A stretch of 64,000 nt of DNA from Flavobacteriales bacterium (GTDB taxonomy: Bacteria > Bacteroidota > Bacteroidia > Flavobacteriales_E > Vicingaceae). Location: assembly GCA_020635815.1 (NCBI GenBank), contig JACJZB010000005.1, positions 62,001-126,000 on the forward strand. The letters are read 5' to 3'. Below, piece after piece: positions 32,144 through 42,500 of this stretch. Position 1 is the stretch's first letter; every line of letters begins with the position of its first letter. The notes beneath the pieces were generated by a model. That model made no database searches. It saw nothing but the letters and a program-made list of their open reading frames with translations, and was not told where the DNA came from. The position numbers and the translations under genes were made by a program.

Positions 32144-33580
32144 TTATTTATTTTTTAATAATTGTTCAACTTTTAACTCTAATGCTTTTATTCTTTCTTC
32201 TTGAGATTCAATTATTGTTTGTTGTTCTTTTACCGCTTCAACCAATACTGGAACTATTGCAGTATAATCAACCACATTAAACGTTTCTCTTTTAAATTTT
32301 GACATATCTGCAGTCGCAGACATCTTCTCAGGACCTTCAACTATCAATTGCTTTTTTGCTACAGCCTCAGGAAACACTTTTTCTATATCTTGAGCTAAAA
32401 ACCCTAAATATGTTCTAGTATCTCCTCTCGCTAAATAATTATACTTTTCTAGATTATATGTATAAGAAACACCTTTAATTTGTTTTAATTTATCAACAGC
32501 CTTACTAATCACTTGTATATTTGACTTAACTCTTTCATCAGATAAATTATACAAACCGTTAACATATCCTAGACCTCCTGTAAAAACACCTCCATAACCT
32601 AGCCATGAACCTGTAGTCGGAATACTACCATAAACCCCATAAGCATCAGAACTGTTCGACGTTCCCCACATAGCAATACTACCTCCAAAAGCTTGAAGTG
32701 ACACTCCATATGAACCTAACCCTGTAGCAAAATTTGTAACACCTCCTAACGCATTATATCCTCCTGCATTTTGATAACCTAATAAGCTTGACCCATTAGC
32801 ATTTAAATTCTCAAAAGAAGCAATATAATCTCCATTTACATTTGTTTGCATTTCTAAATCAAATGCAGGGTTATTTATCCCTATACCTATCCTGTCGGTA
32901 CTAGCATCGACAAAAAACATATTTTGAGAACCATTGCTTTCTATTCGAAAATCATAATTATTAGATGCATCATTAAAGACTGCTTCAGTAGTACTCATCC
33001 TAAATCTTTCTACTGCACTAGTTGCAAAGCCTAAAGTATTGGTTGTAATTCTATACATTCCAATATCTGGGTCAGAAGCCCAAGAATAAAAAGGCAAAGC
33101 ATTAGTTCCATTTCCTGCTGCAAAGACTTGATCTCCATTACTTTTCACACTAAACCTTGTTGTATTATTAGTTCTAAAGTCTAATTGTACATTATTTGTA
33201 GTACCAAGAAAATGAGTTCCTCCTGTAATATTAGCATTACCTGTAATTTTCCAATCACTATCATTTCCTAAAGGAATCCAGTCATTACCATCCCAATAAT
33301 GGTACCCTAAACCAGTTGTAGCATTTGTATTATAAACTAACAAACTAGTAGTTGACCCTCCTGTGATTGGTGCTATAGTTGTTAAATTAGCAATATTAAC
33401 TCTTGGTATTAACAAGCCTTTTGTTCCACTAACACTTGATATATCTAACAATGCATCACCGCTTGGTGCTGCACCATTTTCATTAATACCTACGTTTTGT
33501 GCAAAAAGAACTGGTGTTGTAAAAAATGATGCCGCAACAAGTGCTGCAAAAACAACTGGAAAATTGTAACGTTTTTTCAT
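32144..33580 (-). CDS. Tail-fibre-like secreted protein with S74 intramolecular chaperone domain
   Basis: This 478-residue protein has a signal peptide (ending PVLFAQ). A head region begins with ENGAAPSGDALLDISS and GLLIPRVNIANLTTIAPITG, typical of Bacteroidota proteins built like phage tail fibres. A glycine-rich, beta-helix-like middle follows. The C-terminal S74 domain (about 345-478) contains SDERVKSNIQVISKAVDKLK, YLGFLAQDIEKVFPEAV and VDYTAIVPVLVEAVKEQ, ending in a trimeric coiled coil. S74 domains trimerise and cleave themselves off the fibre. No phage structural genes are nearby, so this is a cellular surface protein. No T9SS signal is visible. Confidence 0.9.
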   Translation of the reverse strand: MKKRYNFPVVFAALVAASFFTTPVLFAQNVGINENGAAPSGDALLDISSVSGTKGLLIPRVNIANLTTIAPITGGSTTSLLVYNTNATTGLGYHYWDGNDWIPLGNDSDWKITGNANITGGTHFLGTTNNVQLDFRTNNTTRFSVKSNGDQVFAAGNGTNALPFYSWASDPDIGMYRITTNTLGFATSAVERFRMSTTEAVFNDASNNYDFRIESNGSQNMFFVDASTDRIGIGINNPAFDLEMQTNVNGDYIASFENLNANGSSLLGYQNAGGYNALGGVTNFATGLGSYGVSLQAFGGSIAMWGTSNSSDAYGVYGSIPTTGSWLGYGGVFTGGLGYVNGLYNLSDERVKSNIQVISKAVDKLKQIKGVSYTYNLEKYNYLARGDTRTYLGFLAQDIEKVFPEAVAKKQLIVEGPEKMSATADMSKFKRETFNVVDYTAIVPVLVEAVKEQQTIIESQEERIKALELKVEQLLKNK

Positions 33581-33627
33581 TTTATTTTATATTAAGTTAT
33601 ATCCGTTTTAATTTAAAAACTCTTCTG

Positions 33628-33663
33628 AAAGTGGTTCAGGGAAACCTGTAGGGTGATCACTTT
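33628..33663 (-). promoter_or_regulatory. Two-level hairpin in the leader of the tail-fibre-like gene
   Basis: Outer arms AAAGTG (33628-33633) and CACTTT (33658-33663) enclose inner arms CAGG and CCTG with a four-base loop. It lies in the transcribed leader, between the -7 box at 33698-33705 and the ATG at 33580. Whether it is a regulatory RNA or an intergenic repeat cannot be told from one copy. Confidence 0.4.
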
Positions 33664-33697
33664 TTAACTTACTGTAAACATAGTAGTTATACTTTAA

Positions 33698-33705
33698 CAA
33701 AAGTA
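33698..33705 (-). promoter_or_regulatory. -7 box of the tail-fibre-like gene
   Basis: On the minus strand this reads TACTTTTG, a full match to TAnnTTTG. It would give a leader of about 115 nt, unusually long for this window. No -33 match was found. Confidence 0.45.
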
Positions 33706-33821
33706 AGTATATTTACTTATTACTTAAACGAAAAAATTAATAAAAGGTTGCACAATGTAATTTTAATCGTAAAAAAAAGGCCGTTTATCTATATTTAACG
33801 CCCACTTACGAAAATTTAAGA

Positions 33822-34160
33822 TTATTTTAATACAACTTGTTTTTGAGATAATGTAGAAATTACATCATTATAAATGCTTTCCACTTCTTGCGGATGTTTT
33901 GAATAATACACCATACTTTCATCAAATTGTTTTTTAGTTGTATGATTATCTTTAAAGATAATATTGGAAACATTATCTATATTGAATTTCTTCTCTTTGT
34001 TTTCTATTTTAAAAGCAGCTTGTACAAGTTCAATATCAACAATTATTGATACCATAGTCTCTTTTGGTAGTATATCAGGATTAAGAGGTGTTTTATCTTT
34101 ACATCCAAACCCAATTAGAAATAATATTAGAAAAGATATAGTTATTCTATTTTTAACCAT
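33822..34160 (-). CDS. DUF4296 family lipoprotein
   Basis: This 112-residue lipoprotein has lipobox GFGC (Cys about 20). The sequence LPKETMVSIIVDIELVQAAF, then FDESMVYYSKHPQEVESIYN, matches the pattern of the small Bacteroidota DUF4296 family (a short conserved segment after the lipobox and a YY..P...IY motif). Function unknown. Members usually lie near lipoprotein or cell-envelope genes. It is separated from the upstream 34234 lipoprotein gene by a terminator, so it needs its own promoter, which was not identified. Confidence 0.8.
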   Translation of the reverse strand: MVKNRITISFLILFLIGFGCKDKTPLNPDILPKETMVSIIVDIELVQAAFKIENKEKKFNIDNVSNIIFKDNHTTKKQFDESMVYYSKHPQEVESIYNDVISTLSQKQVVLK

Positions 34161-34177
34161 GACAAAAATTTAACTAT

Positions 34178-34216
34178 AAAAAAACCCTATTCCATAGTTT
34201 TGTTGAAATAGGGTTA
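34178..34216 (-). terminator. Intrinsic terminator of the 34234 lipoprotein gene
   Basis: On the minus strand the arms AACCCTATTTC and GAATAGGGTT are followed by T7. Confidence 0.88.
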
Positions 34217-34233
34217 ATTGAATTTTTTAAAAT

Positions 34234-34782
34234 TTAAGCTTCAACCTTAGCTTGCTTTTTTTCTTTTAATGTATTAACACTCTCCAACATTTTATCTATC
34301 ATACCTGTTCCATAATTTCCATCTATAAGATCTCTTACCTCGTAAACATCAGTACCTAACTGAGCTCTATAAAAGAAGTGGTTTTGCGTTTTCACTCCAG
34401 ATCCTGGAATATCTTGTTTGTAAACTAAGGAGTTCTCATCTTCTTTTATGATTTCAGAAGTAAAAACTAAATCTTCTTTTAGGTCCATTTTTAATAAGTC
34501 TATATCTCCTTCTCCATACATGATTTCAATGCCATAGGTAGAGCCAATCACAACTTCCAACGCTCCTCTTTCTGTTAATACAACTTCTGCCTCTCCATTT
34601 TGCTCTGCATTAGGAACCATAATTGACATTTGAAAACCCCATTGATTTAAATCCAATTCTTCGTAACCTTTCAATTCTTTTGGAGCTTCAACAGTATTGT
34701 TTGATTGTTCTGTATTATCTCCTCCACATGAAGTGACTGATATCAAAAAGGCTAACATTACAAAATATAAACTTCTTTTCAT
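34234..34782 (-). CDS. Lipoprotein of unknown function
   Basis: With the ATG at 34780-34782 this is a 182-residue protein whose lipobox is VTSC (Cys about 19). A start 14 codons upstream would place a non-signal peptide before it and was rejected. The mature part is acidic with regular beta strands (WGFQMSIMVPNAEQNGEAEV, ALEVVIGSTYGIEIMYGEGD, NHFFYRAQLGTDVYEVRDLI). No family is recognised. It is a single-gene unit with a complete promoter and a terminator. Confidence 0.78.
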   Translation of the reverse strand: MKRSLYFVMLAFLISVTSCGGDNTEQSNNTVEAPKELKGYEELDLNQWGFQMSIMVPNAEQNGEAEVVLTERGALEVVIGSTYGIEIMYGEGDIDLLKMDLKEDLVFTSEIIKEDENSLVYKQDIPGSGVKTQNHFFYRAQLGTDVYEVRDLIDGNYGTGMIDKMLESVNTLKEKKQAKVEA

Positions 34783-34800
34783 TTTAAATTCTTTAAAAAA

Positions 34801-34831
34801 CAAATATAAATTAAAATTAGGCACAATACAA
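34801..34831 (-). promoter_or_regulatory. Promoter of the 34234 lipoprotein gene
   Basis: On the minus strand TTG (34831-34829) and TATATTTG (34808-34801) are separated by 20 bp, a complete Bacteroidota promoter. The start codon is 18 bases downstream. Confidence 0.75.
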
Positions 34832-34902
34832 CAATGTTTTAAAAGTGTTTTTTACACTTAATTATGTCGATTTCTATAAAGGAAATTTTGATTATAAAAG
34901 CA

Positions 34903-34932
34903 AAAAAGCATTCATTTAGAATGAATGCTTTT
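34903..34932 (-). terminator. Intrinsic terminator after the TonB-family gene
   Basis: On the minus strand the arms AAAAGCATTCATT and AATGAATGCTTTT are followed by a T-rich tract. It ends the long gene block from maeB to tonB. Confidence 0.9.
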
Positions 34933-34949
34933 GAAGAAATTTTTTTAAC

Positions 34950-35621
34950 CTATCTTAAGGTAAATTTAATTGGTAAGTTATAAGAAACAGACACTGGTTT
35001 ACCTCTTTGTTTTCCAGGTTTCCAAGAAGGCATTGCTTTTACCACTCTTATTGCTTCTTCATCTAGCATCTTATTAACTCCTCTTAAAATTTTAGCATCT
35101 CTAATTTTACCATCTTTACCCACAACAAAATTTACGAAAACTGTTCCTTGTATTCCATTTTCTTTTGCAATTTGAGGATACTTCATTTCCTTTTGTAAAT
35201 ATTTAAACAAAGCTTCTTGCCCTCCTCCTGGAAACTCCGGCATACTTTCAACAATGGTAAAAATCTCTTCTTCCACAACTTCTTCCACAACTTCAAACTC
35301 TTCAACTATTGTTTCAGCATCAGCCTCAGTATCAATCATTTCAATTTCTTCAACCTCAACATCATCTTCTACAATCTCAATAACTTCAGGAGCAGCTGGT
35401 GGAGGGGGTGGTGGTGGGGGTGGTGTATTTTGTTGGGTAATAGGAATTATTTCTTCTTCCATTTCATCTACAACTAATTGACCAAGCTCACTTGCTTTAA
35501 CATCGTAAAACTTTAAGTTTACCAATAGGTAAATAATAACCATTGACATTAAAAGCCCACCTGCTAAAAAGGTTCCTCTTACTTGCTCTAAATCAGCTTT
35601 TGGATTTTTTTTCGGTTCCAT
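34950..35621 (-). CDS. TonB family energy-transducing protein
   Basis: This 223-residue protein has a short cytoplasmic N-terminus and one membrane helix (about 16-36, LAGGLLMSMVIIYLLVNL). A periplasmic Pro-run (nine Pro in a row, about 66-74) and a very acidic Glu/Val segment (about 80-125) follow. The TonB C-terminal domain (about 128-223) contains PEFPGGGQEALFKYLQKEMK, YPQIAKENGIQGTVFVNFVV and SYNLPIKFTLR. TonB carries proton-motive energy from ExbB/ExbD to outer-membrane receptors. The acidic spacer replaces the usual Lys/Pro repeats. It is the last gene before a terminator in the sprA block. Confidence 0.92.
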   Translation of the reverse strand: MEPKKNPKADLEQVRGTFLAGGLLMSMVIIYLLVNLKFYDVKASELGQLVVDEMEEEIIPITQQNTPPPPPPPPPAAPEVIEIVEDDVEVEEIEMIDTEADAETIVEEFEVVEEVVEEEIFTIVESMPEFPGGGQEALFKYLQKEMKYPQIAKENGIQGTVFVNFVVGKDGKIRDAKILRGVNKMLDEEAIRVVKAMPSWKPGKQRGKPVSVSYNLPIKFTLR

Positions 35622-35682
35622 ATCTTTAATTTTCTAAGTCTAAAATTAATAATTTTTTAGATGTATAATCATTTTTACTTCA

Positions 35683-36069
35683 TCATCTTTTTAACGGTAG
35701 CAATTTTATTAGTAAAGGATAAAAGATTACCCCTAATATAGCACCTATTGTATTTGCTATAAAGTCGTACCAATTACCACTTCTGTTAATAAAGATGTAA
35801 TGTTGACAAATTTCCATAAGTCCTCCAAACAAAATTCCAAAAATAATAATGCTAATCATTAATTTTAATGTTACGTTTTCTTTATTTTTTAACATCCAAA
35901 AACCGAACATCATTAATAATGAAAGTATAAAATAGATACTTATATGCACTACTTTATCGAATCCAAAAAATGGTGCTGCAGGTATTTTATTGCCTGGATA
36001 ACTACTTAAAATTAATATGGCAAAAAGCCATACTAAAGCAGGGACTAAGTATTTATACTTTTTGATTAT
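35683..36069 (-). CDS. VanZ family membrane protein with a non-standard start codon
   Basis: The family's conserved N-terminal segment ([20 protein letters not shown], then FFGFDKVVH) is in frame upstream of the first standard start, a GTG at 35949 that would give a truncated 88-residue protein. No ATG, GTG or TTG occurs between that GTG and an in-frame TGA just upstream. The best start is ATA at 36069, overlapping the gcvH stop as ATAA and giving 128 residues, a normal family length with four membrane helices. VanZ proteins are small membrane proteins of unclear role, some affecting glycopeptide sensitivity. The gene sits in the maeB-ruvA-sprA-gcvH-tonB block. Confidence 0.75.
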   Translation of the reverse strand: MIKKYKYLVPALVWLFAILILSSYPGNKIPAAPFFGFDKVVHISIYFILSLLMMFGFWMLKNKENVTLKLMISIIIFGILFGGLMEICQHYIFINRSGNWYDFIANTIGAILGVIFYPLLIKLLPLKR

Positions 36070-36443
36070 CCTATTAAATTTTGATACTCATCAGCAGAAA
36101 GTAATCCATCTACCTCTGACATATCAGACATTTTTACTTTTATCATCCAACCTGCTTCATAAGGGTCATTATTAACCACTTCTGGTTGAGATTCTAAATC
36201 ACTATTGAACTCAATAACTTCTCCCGAAACAGGCATAAACAAGTCAGAAACTGTTTTTACAGCTTCAACGGTACCAAATGTTTCTTCTTGGGCTAGAGTT
36301 TCTCCTTCAGTTTCAACTTCCACATAAACGATATCACCTAACTCTCCTTGTGCGAAGTCAGTAATACCAATGATTGCTACATCGCCATCAATTTTAACCC
36401 ATTCGTGATCTTTTGTGTACTTTAAATTTGCTGGAATATTCAT
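36066..36443 (-). CDS. gcvH: Glycine cleavage system H protein
   Basis: This 125-residue lipoyl carrier shuttles the methylamine group between the P, T and L proteins of glycine cleavage. It has the typical [20 protein letters not shown] start and the lipoylation segment [20 protein letters not shown], where Lys of AVK carries lipoate. [19 protein letters not shown] follows. Length is normal. The other glycine-cleavage genes are not in the window; gcvH is instead placed between sprA and vanZ, probably co-transcribed with them. Confidence 0.97.
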   Translation of the reverse strand: MNIPANLKYTKDHEWVKIDGDVAIIGITDFAQGELGDIVYVEVETEGETLAQEETFGTVEAVKTVSDLFMPVSGEVIEFNSDLESQPEVVNNDPYEAGWMIKVKMSDMSEVDGLLSADEYQNLIG

Positions 36444-36526
36444 TTTATTCTATTTTTTAATTATCGTGCTAAAGGTATTTATTATTTACAATTATTTATC
36501 TTCTATAACCTATATTTTATTAACCA

Positions 36527-39500
36527 TTATTGAGTTAAACTAAATCTTAAGCTAAACCCGGCATTTGTGTTTGTGGTTGGAAAAGATGTAGATATAAGCG
36601 GTTTTGTAGAAATAAAATCATAGAACAACCTAATGTTAAGTTTTTGACTGATTTTATAATCAGCTGTAAATTTGACCGAAAATATTCGCTGCCCAGCCGT
36701 CAATTGATTAACTTCTTCTACAATTTTTCTAATTATAGTATTATTGTTTCTTATAGAAAAGTCAATTCTTGTATCTACATCACTTTGTATTCTTCTTTTA
36801 ATAAATGGAACTCTAATGTTTCTAAATTTATACCCTGTTCCTATTACCCATTCTTTACCTTTAATTTCTGTAATTTGACTATTAGACAAACTTAAAGAGG
36901 CGTTTCTATCTTTTTTATATTCTACTTTAATAATCATATTGTTGTTTAAGGTCATATCAAACCCCATTAAAGGGCTAAATTGCTCAGAGATAGATACTGC
37001 CGATATTTGCATTTTAGGAATGAAGTTATTGTTGATATCTCTTGCAGAACCATCTTCTAAATAAGTTAAATTCGAGGTAAAAGAGCTTACATTAAATTTA
37101 GATGAATATGAATGATTTACACTGAACTTTTTAAACACTCTATTTATTAAAGGTACTTTCTCTAATCCATCATAAGTAATTCTCCAGTTTGGAATTGGTA
37201 TATATTTATCAAAAGATTTAAGGCTAACTTTATCAGCACTTTTCCCTGAATAAGCAGCTAAAAAGGTTGGTATCAACACATCCTGAGAAGTCCCACTATA
37301 CCCATCACTATAATCCCCTGCAAATCCTAATGAGTTCGGATCTTGATCTCCTAAACGTTGAGAAACTATTTTTCTTTTTTCTAAAAAGTCATCAAAAACA
37401 GCTGAATTCCAAGAACCTTCTTCATCAGTAGAAAAAGCGGTTAATGCTGTCATATAGGACATACTAAAGCTACCTGTTTCTATTGGGGTAGGAAATTGAT
37501 ATCCTCCTAATGAATCTGACCAAAAGAATTGTTGGTTGATGTTGGTTGAATAATTTCGGGTCATATTTAATTGAATTCTTAATGATTTTAATGGTCTTAG
37601 CGTTGCTCTAAGGTTGTAGTCTTCACTAAATGTTGTATTATAGTTATACATTAATGATGAATTAGGAACTAGCCATTCTCTATTTGCAGCATTTTCTGCA
37701 AAATCATCCTCTTGAATACCTGACACAAAGTTAAATCCAGGTGCTGAAAAACTAGGGTTAAATCCTAAAATATCTGATTCTTGATTATAACCTGGTAAAA
37801 TTGTTCCTTGTGTTCGAGAATAAGTTCCTGATATATTTTTTGTACTCATTAAAAGCAAAGCCACATGATCTAGAGGTTTGAAAGGAAGCTTTTTTCGCCA
37901 CATTTCTGTTTTCGTAGTATCACTATCTTTAAATTTCTTCAAATCAAATTCAATAGACGGAGGAACAGCTCCAGTGTTCCATCCTTTAGCTCTTGCATTT
38001 TCTGCTTGTGTTTTATTTTTGTCAGGTTTTAGTCTGTTTTGGGCTCTACGTTGCTGCCTTTCTATCGATCGTTTTTCAATTTTTTTAACAAATTTAAATT
38101 GATTGTAAAATTTACCCATATTTAATTGAGCATTCAATGAAGTTGAATTTGTGTTTTGTATGGTATTACCTAAACTGTCTGCTCCAATTGGTGCTCTTTG
38201 CCAATCATATCCGCCTGAATATTGTGCTGACAATGTTATAAAATCAAGAAAAGGGAGTTTATTTATAGGCACTTCGTAGTTGAAATTAAAACTATGATTA
38301 TAATTTGTATTTATTCCAAACTCTCTAAAACTCTGCATAACTGTATCTTTCCATTGTTGATACTCATCTGCAAATTCCTTATTTACCCTTCCATTTGCTG
38401 TTAATGGTTCATTAATTGTTGCTTTGTTTGCTGCATTAAAATTAAATTTTAATGCTTTTGTAATATCATATTTTAAAGAGTATATTCTGTTCCAATAAAA
38501 ATGTTTTTGATAATAGGTAGGCAATTCAAAATCAAATCCTGTATTATTACGTTGTTGACGTTCTGAATACATTCTATCTACATCTGTCTGAAATGAAAAT
38601 TGCTTTGGAGCTATGTAAAAATTGAAATCTTTTATAAATTGAAAGGCTTTCTTTTTTGCAAATTTACTTTCGCTAAAAGGAGTATAATTTTTTGGGCTAT
38701 TACTAAATGAATATGCTATTCCTGCTTTATAATTTTTCTTTGTATCAAATTGAGTGTTAATATTATGGAAGTGCGACACAGAATATCCATAATTAAAAGA
38801 CCAGTTAGATATGTCGTAAAAATGTGATTTAACCTGACCTTTAGGTTTTAGTTTTCTAACATTGGTAAAATTAATACTCCTTCTTTTCGTAAACTCTACA
38901 GTTCTTGCTCTTACAGAGTCATGGTAACTTTCTGAAAATTGGTCATCACTTAACAACTCATTAAGCTCTATATCTGGATCTAAAGGGTTATACTTTGGGG
39001 TAACTCTACCTTCTGACACATTATAATACATTGGAATACTTATCCCTACTTTTTCGGGTATAAATTTCCCTAATTCAACATTAGCAGATAAATCATACCC
39101 TTTCCTAGTTTCTATTTGTCTTTCGTTTAATTTTTGTTGAACACTACCAAATCCTGGTGTACTATAATTACCTGCAAGAGTAATGTTTCCTAAGTCAGCT
39201 ATTTGAGTTGTTAATCTTGCTTGGGTTGCCCATCCTCCTTCATTATCAAACTCACCCATTCTTAACTCATTCACCCATATTTCAGCTGTTTTTTCCATAC
39301 CATCATCAGTAGGATTAAGCGGAGATTGTTTGTTATTTCTAATACCAATCATAAAAACTTTTACTTCAGCTAAATTTGGATTACCTTTTACCTTAATCTT
39401 ATTTTTCCCATCAGCTTCTTCAAAAGTTTTAATAATTACTACTCCACTTTGTGGATCTGATAGCAGTGAATTTCTTTTTAACTTTAGATTGGTTAATTTA

Positions 39501-42500
39501 TTGAATACTAAATCAATATTATTTTCTTCTGGCCAAACGGCGTATTGATCATCTTCATTATCTTTATTATAGAACCCTGGTGCAGTAATTTTTAATGGAA
39601 CTTCATATTCATAAAAGTTATTATTAAAATCTGTTCCCATTCTAATAAACACTGTTAAATCATTATCATTTAAAGGTACAGCAGGATTACTTTCTTCTGC
39701 ATGAATATACATTTTCAAACGCTTATATCTTCTAATATCAACATCCATCACTTTGTATCCTGCTCTGGCATCACCATCTTTTAGATTAGATACATTTAGT
39801 GCTAGAGCTTGTTCATTCAATTGGTTTAAACCATTATTACTTGTTGATGGGTTTGGGTTTATTTCTCGTAATATTCCTGGTGGAATTACATAATTTACTG
39901 GTGTTTTACTACTATTTTCTTCAATATTAACGGCCGAAATAACAAATGAAGTTTCATTATCATCTGTTCCTATATAATCTCCTAAACTCAGCAAACTTCC
40001 GTCGTACTTTCTCCACTCTCCTCTAACTAATTCTAATTGTGCAAATCTTAAAACAATCTTTTCATTAAATCCTTTCATAAACATTCTCATGAACCGTATT
40101 GATTTAAAATCTTTAAGATTTCCAACAACTCTTTCTGGTTCTCTAATCGGAATTTTAAATTGATACCATTTTATATTTCGTGTTTTTCCATTTGGGGTTC
40201 TTACTGATGTTTCTAAAACATTTGTTATATAATTATTTCCTACGTTTGATGAGTTAACTTGATTCGGATTAATGTTGACCACATATTGATAGTAACTTTC
40301 TTTAAAATCTAAATTGTTGTTCAAGTTAATATCCTCAACGTTAGGTCTAGTGGTAGCTGATGTTGAATAGTTTTCTGTATATTGCTCGGACGTTGGTGAG
40401 TTTCCTTCGGGATTGTTATATCTTTTATATCGTTCTAAGATATTAGTGCTATTGTCATCAAAATCGGAACCTCTATAGTGGTGATAATCATCTGCTGCTG
40501 GATCACTTCCAAAATTAGTCCCAAAGAGGGCTGCCTCATCATTATTATTTAACCCATCGTACCCAACATCTTGAAATTTCCTAGTTGATGGTGTATTATC
40601 GAAAGCATTTACTAATACTTGTACATTTGGCACACGCCCCCAAATTGTTGTATCAACTAAATTCGTGTTCTCTCCAGTTGTATAATCAATTGGTCCTATT
40701 GGTAGTCCATTTTCAAAACTTTTTCTTGAATCTTTTAATATATCTTCAGAAATATTACCTAAGTTAAAATATAATTGACCTCCTCCATGGTTCGGGTTTC
40801 CATCTTCTTCATTAAATGGGTCCATCACCCAAAACTGAATAAACTCAACATTTGAAGATTCGAAATCTGTGGTTTCTATTTTACGCATCATCCCACCCCA
40901 TCTGGTTGTTGGGTTAACAAGAGTACCATCTGCCGCTATTCCAGAACCAACACTTGTTCCATCATCAAAATTGTAAGGTCCTCTTTCTGAAGGATAAAAA
41001 GCTAAATCTAAAATTGGCATATTAGTAATTATACCATTTGTTTGACTCTTATTAGGAAAAACCTCTGTTTGCAACACCTCTCTCATATAGTGATTTGATT
41101 GCATATCCTGATCATTTTTAATATGCCCAGGTGTTCTATTATCGTTTCTCCAAAACAAAGGGTCAATTACATACCACGCTAATTTTGCTCTATTAAATCC
41201 ATAAGCTAAGGTATTTGATAATGCTCCTTCTCCTTCTGGGAATAAATCAGGTTGTCCTTGTGGGGTACTTGCTAAATTCCACTGGGTAATTGTAGCTAAA
41301 TTAATTGTGGATTGACTTCCTTCAAAATCGTCCAAGTAAGCTGTCCCACTTTTAGATATTGCTGATGGATTACCTGGTCTTAATTGAGCAAATTCACCTT
41401 CTATTGTTATGGTTGATTTTTCTTTGGTGCTATAAATTGGTAGTTTATCTGCTAACCTAGTTAACAATGGTACTTCACTAGTATAGGTTAAATCTAATCC
41501 CCAAATTGTGTTATTAATTGGTTCATCTCCAATATTAATTTTCGGTGTTAATGGGCGTTCTGATAATTTAATAACTGTACCACCAATATTAAACTTATCA
41601 CTTATTTTATAATCTAACCTGGTTCCCATCATAGTTTTGGTTTGAATATTAAATAAAGACTGACTCTCTAATGATATTTTTATAGGTGTTCCTGATTGTA
41701 AAATTCCATCATTAATTATTTTTACTCGCCCTAAGTTATAATCAACTGTATAATCTACATTTTCTGTTAAAGTTGCTCCTCCAGCAGTAACAACAACAGA
41801 GCCTTGAGGTATATTTAATGAGTTAAGGGAAATATCAGAACTTGAAGATGAAGAATATTGCCCTTTTATAATAAACCTGTTTTTAGCGACATCTTGTTGT
41901 GCTAATGTTTGAGTTGTTGAATATAAGGAATCAAAAGCATATTTCTCGCCTAGAACTGGATCGTCAAACTTACCTCTTAGGTGAGAACCAAATGGTTCGA
42001 GAACTGGAAAATAGATCCGTCCATTAGAGGCATTAATTGTTACCCCATCAATAAAATCAAACACTCCATCTGAATTTGGTTGATTGTTTGAGTTCATTCG
42101 ATCTAAATTCATTACGCTAATAATTGGAAGTCCATTCAAGTTTCCATCAGGAATGAATGGTATCTCAACGCCGGTTGCGGGATTTAAATAATCAATCGTT
42201 AAATAAAAATCATTTTGTGAGATATTGAAAGCCCCTAAAGAGTAAACATTTTTCATCATTAAATCCCATGTAGGTAAATCAGTAGATAATATTGTTCCTT
42301 TTAGCAATTTAACATATAAGGCATCTTGACCTGCAATACCATCTGTAGAGAATTCACCTACTTGATAAACTTTTCCGTCATAAGTGTATTGAAAAGCAAC
42401 AGCTAAAATTTGATCAGATTGTACAGATGAATTTAAGGAAATATAACCCAACTGGGGGTGCACTTTATATTCTGAAGGGTTTAATAATCTAGCATCTTGG

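Noticed and set aside
32144..33580. Prophage remnant suggested by the tail-fibre-like protein
   Set aside because: No capsid, portal, terminase, integrase or other phage gene lies nearby, and the protein has a signal peptide.
35217..35481. Frames antisense to the Pro-run and acidic segment of the TonB gene (Ser- or Gly/Trp-rich)
   Set aside because: They are complements of GAA/GTT and CCA/CCT codon runs; the TonB reading is clear.
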